From Bradyrhizobium sp. B124 (lineage in GTDB: Bacteria; Pseudomonadota; Alphaproteobacteria; Rhizobiales; Xanthobacteraceae), in the NCBI RefSeq assembly GCF_038967635.1, contig NZ_CP152413.1, forward strand, positions 4,216,001 to 4,280,000: DNA of 64,000 nt, in the 5' to 3' direction. Below the pieces are notes generated by a model. It made no database searches, was not told the origin of the DNA, and saw only the letters and a list, made by a program, of their open reading frames with translations. Below are positions 1 through 9,016 of this stretch, in pieces. The translations under genes and the position numbers were made by a program. Position 1 is the stretch's first letter. Each line of letters begins with the position of its first letter.

Positions 1-460
1 CGATCACGGCGCAACCTTGGAGCGCGGCCGCCCCCAAACCTCGGCTGCCTTTTTTCCAGGCCTCGTTGAAGAGCACCATGCCGACGCCGTACTCGCCGCC
101 GAGACCGATGCCGGTGATCAAGCGCAGCGCGGCAAGAGACCAGTAATTCCATGCGAACGCCGAAACAATCGCGGCGACAGAAAACAGTGCGATTGTGAGC
201 TGAAGCGAAGTCTTTCGGCCAAATCGATCACCGATAACGCCGAATAGCGCTCCACCGATGGCCGATCCGAACAATGTAAGCCCTTGCAGTGAGCCGACCT
301 CGGTGAGCGATAGCGACATCGATCGCTGGATCGCAGGCAAGAGGAACGGGAATATCAGAACGTCATAGAAATCGAGTATGTAGCCCAGCATCGCCGATAT
401 CATGATCGAGTACCGTTGCCCCGGGGTGTAGTCTTCCGAACTCGAGGTGGCTGCCGACAT
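1..460 (-). CDS. MFS transporter, probable nicotinate/aromatic acid:H+ symporter (N-terminal part, runs off window)
   Basis: The frame is open from an ATG at 460 to the window edge, giving the first 153 residues of a major facilitator superfamily permease. The N-terminus carries the LDFYD motif typical of the metabolite:H+ symporter branch, followed by the loop 2-3 signature GDRFGRK near residue 75 and a helix 4-5 motif RLITGIGLGGEYG near residue 115. It lies on the same strand as and just downstream of nicX, separated by about 170 bases, so it may be the last-but-one or last gene of the nic operon and import nicotinate or a hydroxylated derivative, like P. putida NicT. The substrate is inferred from context only. 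The C-terminal half is outside the window. Confidence 0.85.
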   Translation of the reverse strand, partial: MSAATSSSEDYTPGQRYSIMISAMLGYILDFYDVLIFPFLLPAIQRSMSLSLTEVGSLQGLTLFGSAIGGALFGVIGDRFGRKTSLQLTIALFSVAAIVSAFAWNYWSLAALRLITGIGLGGEYGVGMVLFNEAWKKGSRGLGAAALQGCAVI

Positions 461-628
461 GTGACGCGTTCCTGTTGGAGGATTGAGATTGATAGACTTG
501 CCGAGACGCTTGCTGCGTCTTTGAGAGTCGAACGGCGACTTCGGCATTTATTGGAGGTCACAAGCGCGACCCCGATATCATTCGGAGCGCATTCGAGGCT
601 CCGGACTTGCGCGCGTGATGCGCAGGGC

Positions 629-1681
629 CTAGCGGCCCGGTGCCTTCAACTCCGGATAAGCAAAATTGCCCTTGTCGAGGATGTGGATATCGTCGAGCCA
701 CAGGCTGCAGCCGCGAAGCGGAATGTCCAAATGACACGGCGTGTCATTCGTACCGCCAAGCTCCGTGTTCGGACCCGTCGAGAACAGGACGTTCCCGTAG
801 AAGGAGAGCGCATTCATGATGTGCTCCGACGAAAGTTCCTGGGAAGCGGCGATGTGGTGCCAGGTGGCGCGCTCGTTCGCCCCCCAGCCGATATGCGAGA
901 TTGCCCAGCCGCGCGTATCGCCGAAGCTGTCGATATAATTCTTGATGAGCAACGCATCGGTGCCTTCGCCCTTGAGGTCGACGATGTAGCCATCCTTGAT
1001 GGTCAGCGTGACCGGCGACTGGATGTAACGCTTAAACGCGCAGAGGATGTCACCGGGCATCAGCACCACGGTGCCGTTGACCTCGCCGTCGGTCGCCTGA
1101 GTAAAGGCAAAACCTGACGGGAAGTGATCCCAGCGCCCGGGTTCATCGGTGTATCCGTATTCGGAAATGACCGGGTATTGCTTCAGGCCATAGATGACGT
1201 CCGTTCCGCCCGGCGACGTGATCCGCATTTTGCTGGCCGACTGCAGCAGGGTTCGAGAGAGCTCCGTTCGCCGGCGCAGATCTTCGGTCGGGAACATCTT
1301 CTTGAGGATGTGGAACGGCTCCATCACACGCAGGATGCGCGTGCCTGCCTCCTGAATTTCGAGTTGCTCACGGGAGAACAGCAGCCCCAGAAGATCAATC
1401 ACCATATCCACGCGCTTGAGCGTATCGATCGCCGGCTGGTTGCCGGCGAGCGCATGCCGGCCCTGCACGCCCGCGACCTTGCCCTGGCCGTACTTCGGCA
1501 CGTTGAGATGAAAGGTCGTTGCGCCCAGGCTTTGCGCAGCGAGCATGAAAGCCTGGGCGTATTCCTGCTGATCCTCGCCGCCGCTCAGGACCGCAACAAT
1601 TTCGCCCTTCTTCACCTTGCAGAGTGTCAACTCGGCCTTGAAAAGCTCTAGCATGTCAACATCAACGATCTGTCGGGACAT
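629..1681 (-). CDS. nicX: 2,5-dihydroxypyridine 5,6-dioxygenase (NicX)
   Basis: 350 residues, the same length as P. putida NicX. This Fe(II) extradiol-type dioxygenase opens 2,5-dihydroxypyridine to N-formylmaleamate in the cytosol. The fold is related to aminopeptidase T rather than to classical ring-cleavage enzymes. The expected iron ligands are visible: a histidine in SHIGWGANE near residue 263 and the pair in PCHLDIPLRG near residues 317 and 319. The ATG at 1681 is preferred to an in-frame GTG at 1687 because a GGAG lies ten bases upstream. It directly follows nicD (stop at 1684-1686), so the two are probably translationally coupled. Family and role are secure from the motifs and the surrounding pathway genes. 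Confidence 0.93.
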   Translation of the reverse strand: MSRQIVDVDMLELFKAELTLCKVKKGEIVAVLSGGEDQQEYAQAFMLAAQSLGATTFHLNVPKYGQGKVAGVQGRHALAGNQPAIDTLKRVDMVIDLLGLLFSREQLEIQEAGTRILRVMEPFHILKKMFPTEDLRRRTELSRTLLQSASKMRITSPGGTDVIYGLKQYPVISEYGYTDEPGRWDHFPSGFAFTQATDGEVNGTVVLMPGDILCAFKRYIQSPVTLTIKDGYIVDLKGEGTDALLIKNYIDSFGDTRGWAISHIGWGANERATWHHIAASQELSSEHIMNALSFYGNVLFSTGPNTELGGTNDTPCHLDIPLRGCSLWLDDIHILDKGNFAYPELKAPGR

Positions 1682-1683
1682 CT

Positions 1684-2544
1684 TCACTGATCTCCTGTTT
1701 GCTGGACGTGGACGCGCGTCGGTCGAACCGGTCGCGCTAGAAGCTCTTCAACGATCGAAAGAAAGCCCTCCGTATCGTCGATCTGCATTTGGTGCCCCGC
1801 GCTCTCCAGCGTCCTGATCGCGATCGACGGCAGCAATCTGCGAATTTCTGTTTCATCTTCGGGCCGAATGACCCCTCCCCGCCCCGCAACGATTAATGCG
1901 GTCGGAACGCTGAGGTGGGCGACGTCGCGATGAATGTCATCGTGATGAAAGCCCTTGTGACCTTCGATGAGCGCGCGCTCGTCGCAAGTATGCATCCACT
2001 CCGCCCTGGCGCGGATGTGCTGCTCAGGCCACTGGGGCGCGGAAGGGCTTCGCAGCACTGCGTCGATCTCGCCAAGCTTTGCGCTATGAAGCAGTTTGAG
2101 GAGGGGTTCGATCGGAATCGGGTAGGCCCGGCGTCCCGGACCAGAGACCGGTGGATCGATCAATATCAGCTGTTCAACAGATGATGGCCGCCAGCGTGCA
2201 GCACGTATTCCGATGCGGCCGCCCATTGAGTGGCCCATCAGTGTGTACGGACCAAGTCCGAGCGCTTCAGCGAACGAGACGAGATCGGATGCGCACGCGT
2301 CGAGAGAGTAATTGAGATGCGGGCCACTTTCGGACAGGCCGCGGCCGCGGACATCGAGCACGTATACGTCGTGTCCGATGCACAATCGCTCCGCGATGAA
2401 AGCCCATTGCGCCGCGGTCGTCGATATGCCCGGCACAATCACGATAGCAGGTCCTGTTCCGCCGAAACGCAGATAGTGCTGACGGATGCCGTTGGCACGC
2501 ACATGTGCCCCATACAGAAGTCCGGAGGCTGGGGTGCGGCTCAT
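1684..2544 (-). CDS. nicD: N-formylmaleamate deformylase (NicD), alpha/beta hydrolase
   Basis: 286-residue alpha/beta hydrolase. It should hydrolyse N-formylmaleamate, the NicX product, to maleamate and formate. Features shared with P. putida NicD are the N-terminal ANGIRQHYLRFGG, the YVLDVRGRGLSESGP strand, the nucleophile elbow GHSMGGR with Ser106, the acid region LILIDPPVSGPGRRAYP (Asp130) and the catalytic His in SAGHQ near residue 253. The start is the ATG at 2544, which overlaps the nicF stop as ATGA; a TTG nine bases upstream is less likely. Its position between nicF and nicX matches the reaction order. The alternative of a general esterase is unlikely given the pathway context. Confidence 0.92.
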   Translation of the reverse strand: MSRTPASGLLYGAHVRANGIRQHYLRFGGTGPAIVIVPGISTTAAQWAFIAERLCIGHDVYVLDVRGRGLSESGPHLNYSLDACASDLVSFAEALGLGPYTLMGHSMGGRIGIRAARWRPSSVEQLILIDPPVSGPGRRAYPIPIEPLLKLLHSAKLGEIDAVLRSPSAPQWPEQHIRARAEWMHTCDERALIEGHKGFHHDDIHRDVAHLSVPTALIVAGRGGVIRPEDETEIRRLLPSIAIRTLESAGHQMQIDDTEGFLSIVEELLARPVRPTRVHVQQTGDQ

Positions 2545-3257
2545 GTCGGCCAATCCTCTGTGCGGAAGTCCGACAGCGGACGAAGGCGCTCGATTGCGAC
2601 TTCCGTCGGCACCACATCTGCGTATTTGCTGGCGATATCGAACAGGTTGACGGCGTGCGACGTGGGCGAGCGGTCATAGACGGCATCGCTCGGCACGATT
2701 GATTTGAAGTTCAGCGCGCACGCATCTACGACCGAGGCCCGCACGCAGCCGCTGGTCGTGCAGCCCGTCACCACAAGCGAGTCGACGGCGGCCCCGATCA
2801 GATACGTCGCAAGCGGAGTACCGAAGAATGCGCTTGCCTGCGTCTTCGGCAGCAGCAACTCGCCGGGCTCCGGAGCCACCTCACGGACGAACCCATAGCC
2901 CTCGGGCGGGATCCGCATGATACCGGGGATCTTCGCGGAGAACGCGCCCTGGTCCTGGCCCACCTTCCGCGCGACATGCGGGAAAATCACCGACCACCTC
3001 TTCTCGCGGAACAACCGCACCAATTCGGCGATGTGTGCAACGGCATGCCAACCAGCCTCGCCGCAGCTGGTGGGGTATTGCTTGATCGCTTCGCGGATCG
3101 GCATCGGCCGGTCGCCGACCGAACGATACTGCACGTCGATGACCAGCAACGCCGGTCGTTTGCCGAATCCCGCTGCGCCACCCAGCCCGGCGAGAGCATA
3201 GGTCTCGCGCTCATCGAGGGGTATCACATCGTCCCAAGGTTGCTTGATGCCAGTCAC
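2541..3257 (-). CDS. nicF: maleamate amidohydrolase (NicF), isochorismatase-like cysteine hydrolase
   Basis: 238 residues of the isochorismatase/N-carbamoylsarcosine amidase family. It would deamidate maleamate to maleate and ammonium, the step that releases the ring nitrogen of nicotinate. The Asp-Lys-Cys triad is visible: Asp41 in LVIDVQ, Lys138 in LPKTQASAF, and Cys171 in TTSGCVRAS. The start is GTG at 3257 with GGAG eleven bases upstream. The stop overlaps the nicD start by four bases. An arylmalonate or carbamoylsarcosine amidase would share the fold, but the neighbours nicC, nicD and nicX fix the assignment. Confidence 0.92.
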   Translation of the reverse strand: MTGIKQPWDDVIPLDERETYALAGLGGAAGFGKRPALLVIDVQYRSVGDRPMPIREAIKQYPTSCGEAGWHAVAHIAELVRLFREKRWSVIFPHVARKVGQDQGAFSAKIPGIMRIPPEGYGFVREVAPEPGELLLPKTQASAFFGTPLATYLIGAAVDSLVVTGCTTSGCVRASVVDACALNFKSIVPSDAVYDRSPTSHAVNLFDIASKYADVVPTEVAIERLRPLSDFRTEDWPT

Positions 3258-3290
3258 TGTTGTGCTCCAGCGGTCATACTCGCGGGGATG

Positions 3291-4502
3291 TCAGTGAAGC
3301 GGCACGGTGGTCGCGTCGTACCGGTAAATCCAATCGTATCGCGCAGCCGACGCCTCCGGCGCCCACTGAGTCTTGATGTAATCACTCGCCGTCTCCGGCG
3401 TGCTCAGCTCTTGGCTATGGAAGATCGGCAGCATGCTGGCCGCGGACTTCGTGACCACCGTGGTACGATCGAGCCGTAGGCTCTGATAGGTCTTGAATGC
3501 TACCGGGAGGTCATCGGGTTGCTCCTCGAAACAACGTGCGAGGACGGATGCATCCTCCAGGGCCATGTTCACACCCTGCCCGAGGTATGGGAGCATCGAA
3601 TGGCAAGCGTCGCCGAGCAGGGTGACACGTCCCATTGACCACGTATCCAGCGACGGCCGCACGAACAGGCCCCACTTGTTCAGCGTATCCACGTTCTTGA
3701 CCAGTTCGATGATGTCCGGATGCCAACCCTCGAAGTCCTTCAGGCACTCCTCGGCCGAGCCCTTCTCCGACCAGGATTCGAGCAGCCAGTCGTTATGGTC
3801 GACCTGGCCCGAAAAGGTCATCATGACCGTGTTCTGCCAGCGGACCGGATAGGCCGTGACATGCGCAGTGGGCCCAATCCAGGTTGCCACCTCGGGTTCG
3901 CGCTGATGCGGTGCAAGGCGGTCGACCGGCACGAGACCACGCCAGGCGATGGTCTTCGTGTACTGGCTCTCGATCTTGCCGATAAGGCCAAGACGGACCT
4001 TCGAATGAGCACCGTCAGCGCCGATCAGGGCGCGCCCTTCGACCTCGGAGCCGTCGGCGAGCTTGGCCCGAACCCCTTCGTCGTTTTGACTGAACCCGAC
4101 AACGTGGGCGTTCAGATGAATGGCACCCGGCTTCAACTGGCGCACGCCGTCAACGAGAAGCTTCAGCAGGTGAGCGCGGAGCAGCAGATAGGGCTGATTA
4201 CGCGCTGCATCGGAGCTGCGGTTGTAGAGCGGCCACCTATCCCCGGTGTTCCACAGCCGAATCGAGCGTCGCTCGGCCGCTATGCAGTTTTGCTCGACCT
4301 GTTCGGTGAGGCCAAGATCCCGAAGAACGCGCACGCCGTTCATGGAGACCCAAAGGCCGGCTCCTACCTCACGCAACTCGGACGCTTGCTCGAATACATC
4401 ACAATCGATGCCGCGACGGAGCAACGATAGCGCCATCGCCAAGCCTCCAATGCCGGCGCCGGCAATGAGGACGCTCGATTTACTGACCCGTTCAATACTC
4501 AT
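3291..4502 (-). CDS. nicC: 6-hydroxynicotinate 3-monooxygenase (NicC), FAD-dependent
   Basis: 403-residue class A flavoprotein monooxygenase that would convert 6-hydroxynicotinate to 2,5-dihydroxypyridine with decarboxylation, using NADH and O2. The dinucleotide-binding motif GAGIGG is near residue 15, a DG motif (IGADGAHSKVR) is in the middle, and the FAD ribityl-binding GDACHSMLPYLGQGVN is near residue 310. The C-terminus WIYRYD resembles the WVYGYD end of P. putida NicC. The ATG at 4502 is chosen because GGAG lies just upstream and the GAGIGG motif then sits at the usual distance from the N-terminus; the frame is open further upstream but without family-like sequence. A salicylate hydroxylase-type activity is the main alternative. 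Confidence 0.87.
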   Translation of the reverse strand: MSIERVSKSSVLIAGAGIGGLAMALSLLRRGIDCDVFEQASELREVGAGLWVSMNGVRVLRDLGLTEQVEQNCIAAERRSIRLWNTGDRWPLYNRSSDAARNQPYLLLRAHLLKLLVDGVRQLKPGAIHLNAHVVGFSQNDEGVRAKLADGSEVEGRALIGADGAHSKVRLGLIGKIESQYTKTIAWRGLVPVDRLAPHQREPEVATWIGPTAHVTAYPVRWQNTVMMTFSGQVDHNDWLLESWSEKGSAEECLKDFEGWHPDIIELVKNVDTLNKWGLFVRPSLDTWSMGRVTLLGDACHSMLPYLGQGVNMALEDASVLARCFEEQPDDLPVAFKTYQSLRLDRTTVVTKSAASMLPIFHSQELSTPETASDYIKTQWAPEASAARYDWIYRYDATTVPLH

Positions 4503-4540
4503 GACATCTCCAAACGATAAGTACGCTGTCTCGCGATCGG

Positions 4541-5029
4541 TTAAGCGGCATCTTCGGAGACTTGCCCGGCGGCAAGGCTCCTTACGGCTTCGAAAATCTT
4601 GGTGTATCCCGTGCAACGGCATAGGTTGCCGTGCAGGTAGTGACGGATTTCTTCGTCGGTCGGGTGCGGCGTCGCCTTCAGCAGCGCTGTGACCGCCATA
4701 ATGAAGCCTGGCGTGCAGAAGCCGCACTGAAGGCCGCCGTGAAGCACGAACGCCTTCTGAATCCGTGACAGGCCATCGGGCGGCGTCACGCCCTCAATGG
4801 TCGTGACCTCCCGCCGATCGACATCGACGGCGAGTGTGGTGCAACTCGAAATCGGTTCACCGTCGAGCAGAACGGTGCACGCGCCGCATACTTCCATGTC
4901 GCAGGAACGCTTGGTTCCCTTCAGACCAAGGCGATCCCGGATCAGATCGATCAACAGCGTATGGGTCGGGACGTCGATCGCGGTCGCCTGGCCGTTCAAC
5001 GAGAATGAAATGGGCAGCACATGTATCAT
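4541..5029 (-). CDS. molybdenum hydroxylase small subunit with two [2Fe-2S] clusters (probable nicotinate hydroxylase)
   Basis: 162 residues with the standard two-cluster layout: a plant-type ferredoxin motif CDMEVCGACTVLLDG near residues 45-60 and a helical second cluster with CGFC and CRC in QCGFCTPGF and NLCRCTGY near residues 105-145. It passes electrons from the molybdenum site to FAD in the xanthine dehydrogenase/CO dehydrogenase family. The ATG at 5029 follows the FAD-subunit stop within two bases and has GGGAG upstream. With nicC, nicX, nicD and nicF next to it, nicotinate to 6-hydroxynicotinate is the likely reaction, but nothing in this subunit proves the substrate. Confidence 0.9.
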   Translation of the reverse strand: MIHVLPISFSLNGQATAIDVPTHTLLIDLIRDRLGLKGTKRSCDMEVCGACTVLLDGEPISSCTTLAVDVDRREVTTIEGVTPPDGLSRIQKAFVLHGGLQCGFCTPGFIMAVTALLKATPHPTDEEIRHYLHGNLCRCTGYTKIFEAVRSLAAGQVSEDAA

Positions 5030-5030
5030 G

Positions 5031-5900
5031 TCATGCGCTCCCGCCTGCCGCGATGGCCTCTTCGGCGTTTCGCAGCAGCAAGACACCTGCAAGGTGGCGC
5101 TTATAGTCGGCGCCGCCATGCCTATCCTCATTGACTTCAAGCTCATCCAGTGCCGTCGGGAGCACCGCCTCGATAGCCGGGCGAACCTCGGCGACGGATA
5201 TGTCCTGGAGAGCTTTTTCAACTGCCTTCAAGGGCTGAGGTCGCGAACCGAGCGCTCCGACCCGCACGCGGGCGCTTCTGATCCTCCTTCCGTTGGCGTC
5301 CAGCGACCAGGCCATGGCGACGTTCACCGAGGGCCTCTCACCGTGCTTGAACCGCCGATAGGTCACGGGCCCAGAGGGGCGCGGAAACACCACGCGCGTC
5401 AGCAACTCGTCGGGTTCCCGCACCGTTTCCAGCTCGCTCCGGATAAAATCGTCGGCGTGAACAAGGCGGGTGCCGCTCGGACCTTGAAGCACAAGCCGCG
5501 CATCCAACGCGCCGAGCATCGTTGGCGGATCTGCATGCGGCTCGCCGAAGCACAGATTGCCGCCGATTGTTCCGACGCTGCGGACCCGGACGTTCGCCAC
5601 GTTGGCACAGAGCGAGGCCAGCGCCGGCACGTGTTCGAGAATGATGGAATCGCCCGCGATCTTCTTGTGTGTGCAGCGCGAGCCGATTTCCAGCTCGTTC
5701 GCGTCGTTCAGGACGATGCGATCGAGGCCGGGGATTCCTTTGATGTCGATAAGCCGCTCGGTATGGATGACGCGCATCTTCATCGCCAGCAGCAATTCGG
5801 TGCCGCCGGAATAAAACATGCCGTCGCCCTCCTGCCCGACCGCCCTGATGGCGTCGGCGATGGTGGATGCCCTCTCAAATTCGAAAGGAGTCGGCAGCAT
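5031..5900 (-). CDS. molybdenum hydroxylase FAD-binding medium subunit
   Basis: 289 residues of the CoxM/XdhB-like FAD subunit. The FAD pyrophosphate-binding segments are the YSGGTELLLAMK region near residue 30 and VRSVGTIGGNLCFGEPHAD near residue 105; the C-terminal CO dehydrogenase flavoprotein domain follows (RRFKHGERPSVNVAMAW). It would reoxidise the iron-sulfur subunit and hand electrons to an acceptor. The ATG at 5900 lies two bases from the stop of the CoxG-like gene, and the gene ends two bases before the small subunit, so all four hydroxylase genes form one tightly packed unit. Confidence 0.9.
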   Translation of the reverse strand: MLPTPFEFERASTIADAIRAVGQEGDGMFYSGGTELLLAMKMRVIHTERLIDIKGIPGLDRIVLNDANELEIGSRCTHKKIAGDSIILEHVPALASLCANVANVRVRSVGTIGGNLCFGEPHADPPTMLGALDARLVLQGPSGTRLVHADDFIRSELETVREPDELLTRVVFPRPSGPVTYRRFKHGERPSVNVAMAWSLDANGRRIRSARVRVGALGSRPQPLKAVEKALQDISVAEVRPAIEAVLPTALDELEVNEDRHGGADYKRHLAGVLLLRNAEEAIAAGGSA

Positions 5901-5902
5901 GA

Positions 5903-6352
5903 TCAGGCCGCGCCCAGCAGGTTTTTGAGTCGCGTCTCGAATTCCTCGAAATTCTGGTCAACGCGGCGTCTGATGATCCCGAGTCCCATGGTCGCCAGGC
6001 GCCCCTGGATGTCGACCTTCGCGTCGACGGCCAGCTTGGAGCCCGAGTCTTCCGGAATCACGCTGACGTCGAGGATGACCGCGAGCCTGGTCCCGGTGAT
6101 TTTGTCGCGGCCCGTGGCACGAGTGCGGACGTGAGACGGCTCCGTCACCGACTCGACAAGGATCTCAGCCGGCACTTCGAGCTTGAAAGGCCCGATCTTC
6201 TGCTTGACCGTCGCCTTGTAGGATTCCAGCCGCGCGATCTCTTCGACGTCCTCGCATCCGGGGATGCAGGACGAGATGCTGGGCACGTCGATCAACGTCT
6301 TCCAGAGATCCTCTGGCGTCGCCGGCACCAGCATCGACATATTGAATTCCAT
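5903..6352 (-). CDS. CoxG-like SRPBCC-domain protein (carbon monoxide dehydrogenase subunit G family)
   Basis: 149 residues. CoxG family features are the N-terminal VPATPEDLWKTLIDV, the SSCIPGCEDVE motif near residue 30 and KQKIGPFKLEVP in the middle. In Oligotropha, CoxG helps to anchor CO dehydrogenase to the inner face of the membrane and to couple it to quinones. Its presence inside this operon suggests that the nicotinate hydroxylase is recruited to the membrane in the same way. It sits between the FAD and molybdenum subunits with gaps of two to four bases. A Shine-Dalgarno-like AGGAAG precedes the ATG. Confidence 0.85.
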   Translation of the reverse strand: MEFNMSMLVPATPEDLWKTLIDVPSISSCIPGCEDVEEIARLESYKATVKQKIGPFKLEVPAEILVESVTEPSHVRTRATGRDKITGTRLAVILDVSVIPEDSGSKLAVDAKVDIQGRLATMGLGIIRRRVDQNFEEFETRLKNLLGAA

Positions 6353-6356
6353 GAAC

Positions 6357-8615
6357 TCACTTCCTCTTCTGCAGGGCGCGCCATACCTTTTCAGGCGTCA
6401 TCGGGAGATCGGTAATCCGGACGCCGTAGGCCGAGAACAGCGCGTTGGCGATTGCCGGCGCGACGGGCAGGATCGCTCCTTCGCCCATTCCTTTGGCGCC
6501 GCTCGGACCCGGCCCGTCGCCATTCTCGATCAGGATGGTATCGAACACCGGCGGCACGTCCGAAATGCGCGGGATCGTGTAGTCGATCGGCGTCGCATTG
6601 ACGGGCTGACCGTCCTCGAATTCCAGCTGTTCGTAGAGCGCGTGTCCGAAGCCCATGGTGGCGGCGCCCTCGTCCTGCCCTTCGGCGGCGACGCGATTGA
6701 TCACGCGCCCGACGTCGGCGGCGCTCGCGTAACGGGGCACGCGAATCTCGCCGGTGTCCTCATCGACGACGATTTCGGCAAGGCCCGCGGATGTTTCCCA
6801 GAACAGCGGTGACTCGGCCAGCGCGCCTTTCTTCGAACGCGGCGTGATCGCGCCACGCCCGACGACCTCCCCGGAGTCGACGCCGAGCGTGCGGTGGAAA
6901 ATCTGATGGAAGGTCAGAACCTCCGACCCGGTAGAGACGCCCCCCTCGACGAGCGACAGACTCTCTTTGGGAAGCTCCCAGACATCCATGACCATGTCGA
7001 GGATCTGATCGGCGGCATCGAGCGCAGCGTTCTCGACCGACAGGCCGACCACGACGGTCGATCGGCTCGCGCCCGTGCCCCAGTCGTATGGGGCGACGGC
7101 CGTATCTGCGCGCAAGGTGCTGACTGCGGAGAACGGCTGCTTCAGCGTCTGCGCGGCGATCCGGGCCATGGTTGCATGCGCGCCCTGGCCGACTTCGACG
7201 CTGGAGACCGAAACCAGGATCGATCCATCGATCTTGAGACGGACGATCGCGTTGGCGATCGGCGTGTTCGCCGGATCGGTCGCGGCGACCGCCATTCCGC
7301 GAGACCGCCGATTCGAGGCCTGCGAGTCCGATGCGAACGACTGGGTCACACGGCCCATCAGCTCACTCATGTCCATGTCGAGCGCACGCAGATCGGGTCG
7401 CGTGCGCTCGCCACGGGCCGCGAGGTTCTTCAACCGGAACTCGGCCGGATCCATGCCGATGGCCGCAGCGACATTGTCCATGTGGGATTCTTTGGCCCAG
7501 ACAGCCTGCGGCCCGCCGATAGAACGGAAGGCAGCGCCGGGCACGGTGTTGGTGTAAACGGCCGAAGCCTCGAGGCGCAGGTTCGGCACCGCGTAGGGAC
7601 CGATGATGCGATTGGCCGATTTGGTGGCGACAGCGGAGCCCGTGTCGGAATAGGCGCCACCATCGAGCAGCAGTTTGGCGCTCTTGGCGAGGATTCGCCC
7701 CTTTGCGTCCACGGCCGTGCGAATCGCGATCTCGGCCCCGAGCCTTCGGCAGGTCAGCATTGAATCGGAAATGGATTGGGCCACGCGGACAGCGCGCTGC
7801 ACTTTCCACGACGCGGCCGCCACCAGCGGCTCGATCTTCACCGACGCCTTGCCGCCGAAGCCGCCGCCGACGAAAGGGACGATCACGCGGACCTTGGCCA
7901 ACTGCAGACCGAACAGGCGCGACAGCACCTTTTGAACAGCGGTCGGCGTCTGCGCACCGGACCAGACCGTGAGGGAATCGCCGTTGAAGTCCGCGATGAC
8001 CGCGTGCGGCTCCATCGCAAAGTGAGAGATGGCCGGGAACGTGAAGTGATCCTCGTGAACGTAGGCAGCGGCCGCCTCGGCGGCGTCGACGTCGCCGACA
8101 TTGCTGCGGTAGGTGTGGAAGATGTTGCGGCCTTGCGTCGGCTTGGCGCCACCCTTGAAATAGAAGTCCTGAAGATTTTCGTGGCGCTCGTGGATCAGCG
8201 GCGCGCCGTCCGCCATGGCCTCCTGTATGCTCGTTGCCCGCGGAAGCTCCTCGTAACTGACATCAATGAGCTCTGCGGCGTTTTCCGCGATCTCGATGGT
8301 TTCAGCGATTACCACGGCGACGGGTTCGCCTACATATCGCACGCGGTCCGTGGCAATGATCGGCCGGTCCTTGAGCACAACGCCCCAGCGCCCGAACGAG
8401 GCAACATCCTCACCGATCAGCACGTCCACGACACCGTCCGTGGAACGGGCGGCGCCCGCTTCGATCGAAACGATGCGGGCATGAACGGCCGGCGAGCGAA
8501 CCACAAATCCGTGCAGCATCCCCGGGACCATCAGGTCGGTAATGTATTCGGCGCGCCCGGTGACCTTCTCGATCAGGTCTGGTCGAACGGAGCTCATTTG
8601 GTCAATTGCCGACAT
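6357..8615 (-). CDS. molybdenum hydroxylase large subunit, molybdopterin cytosine dinucleotide-binding (probable nicotinate hydroxylase)
   Basis: About 752 residues of the xanthine dehydrogenase molybdopterin-subunit family. The a/b hammerhead domain is N-terminal, the cofactor motif VGGGFGGKASVK is near residue 250, the substrate-channel loop AFRSIGGPQAVWA is near residue 355, and the catalytic-glutamate loop GAKGMGEGAILP is near the C-terminus. There are no extra cytochrome c domains, unlike NicB of Pseudomonas. The ATG at 8615 was chosen; ATG at 8597 is equally possible and neither has a strong ribosome site. As the first gene of the minus-strand operon it lies below a palindromic operator candidate at 8678. 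The substrate is inferred from the pathway context. Confidence 0.88.
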   Translation of the reverse strand: MSAIDQMSSVRPDLIEKVTGRAEYITDLMVPGMLHGFVVRSPAVHARIVSIEAGAARSTDGVVDVLIGEDVASFGRWGVVLKDRPIIATDRVRYVGEPVAVVIAETIEIAENAAELIDVSYEELPRATSIQEAMADGAPLIHERHENLQDFYFKGGAKPTQGRNIFHTYRSNVGDVDAAEAAAAYVHEDHFTFPAISHFAMEPHAVIADFNGDSLTVWSGAQTPTAVQKVLSRLFGLQLAKVRVIVPFVGGGFGGKASVKIEPLVAAASWKVQRAVRVAQSISDSMLTCRRLGAEIAIRTAVDAKGRILAKSAKLLLDGGAYSDTGSAVATKSANRIIGPYAVPNLRLEASAVYTNTVPGAAFRSIGGPQAVWAKESHMDNVAAAIGMDPAEFRLKNLAARGERTRPDLRALDMDMSELMGRVTQSFASDSQASNRRSRGMAVAATDPANTPIANAIVRLKIDGSILVSVSSVEVGQGAHATMARIAAQTLKQPFSAVSTLRADTAVAPYDWGTGASRSTVVVGLSVENAALDAADQILDMVMDVWELPKESLSLVEGGVSTGSEVLTFHQIFHRTLGVDSGEVVGRGAITPRSKKGALAESPLFWETSAGLAEIVVDEDTGEIRVPRYASAADVGRVINRVAAEGQDEGAATMGFGHALYEQLEFEDGQPVNATPIDYTIPRISDVPPVFDTILIENGDGPGPSGAKGMGEGAILPVAPAIANALFSAYGVRITDLPMTPEKVWRALQKRK

Positions 8616-9016
8616 TGGTGAAGCCGATGGTGCCTTGGTGCCCCGCTGAGGCGATCTGCGGACACTACGGCATTTATCACTTGTATGCAAGTGCTGCACT
8701 TGTACACACGATGATGCACCGCACCGCGAATGAGGGAAGCCCGTCCAACAGCTCGCGGCCGAATGTTGAGCGCCGCACGGGCTTCAGTCCTCAAAGCTGT
8801 AGATGTCCGCCACCCGGACGACCGAGGAGCCGGGAAGCGGGCAGCTCGTGCCGGATCACCTCAGCACGGCGGTGGGACGATAAAGTTGGTCTCCGGCCAA
8901 CAAAGATGGATTCCTGAGTTCAACGAATGTAGACAAATGATCGGCGCCGAAGACTTCGGAGCTGATCAGCCAAAGCTCTCTCGGCGAGATGCGGCAACCG
9001 CAAGGGAACGAAAGTC
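8616..9016. other. divergent regulatory region of the nic operon and marR gene (no gene)
   Basis: 401 bases without a convincing reading frame between the first nic gene on the minus strand and the GTG-started regulator on the plus strand. The left part, within 100 bases of the large subunit start, holds an inverted repeat and a repeated half-site (see the operator entry). The remainder shows no structure that I can assign. Confidence 0.6.
8678..8693. promoter_or_regulatory. candidate NicR operator, 6-4-6 inverted repeat
   Basis: CACTTG-TATG-CAAGTG is a perfect six-base-arm inverted repeat, and the half-site with flank CACTTGTA recurs in direct orientation at 8697-8704, 19 bases further on. 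It lies 63-80 bases upstream of the large subunit start. MarR proteins bind short dyads of this size. The link to the adjacent regulator is inferred from position. Confidence 0.5.

Noticed and set aside
4797..6134. A 445-codon plus-strand frame
   Set aside because: Antisense of the hydroxylase small, FAD and CoxG genes; no motifs.
8730..9016. Short frames in the nic-marR gap
   Set aside because: Low-complexity Arg/Ser/Pro products, no ribosome sites, and overlap with the regulatory dyad region.
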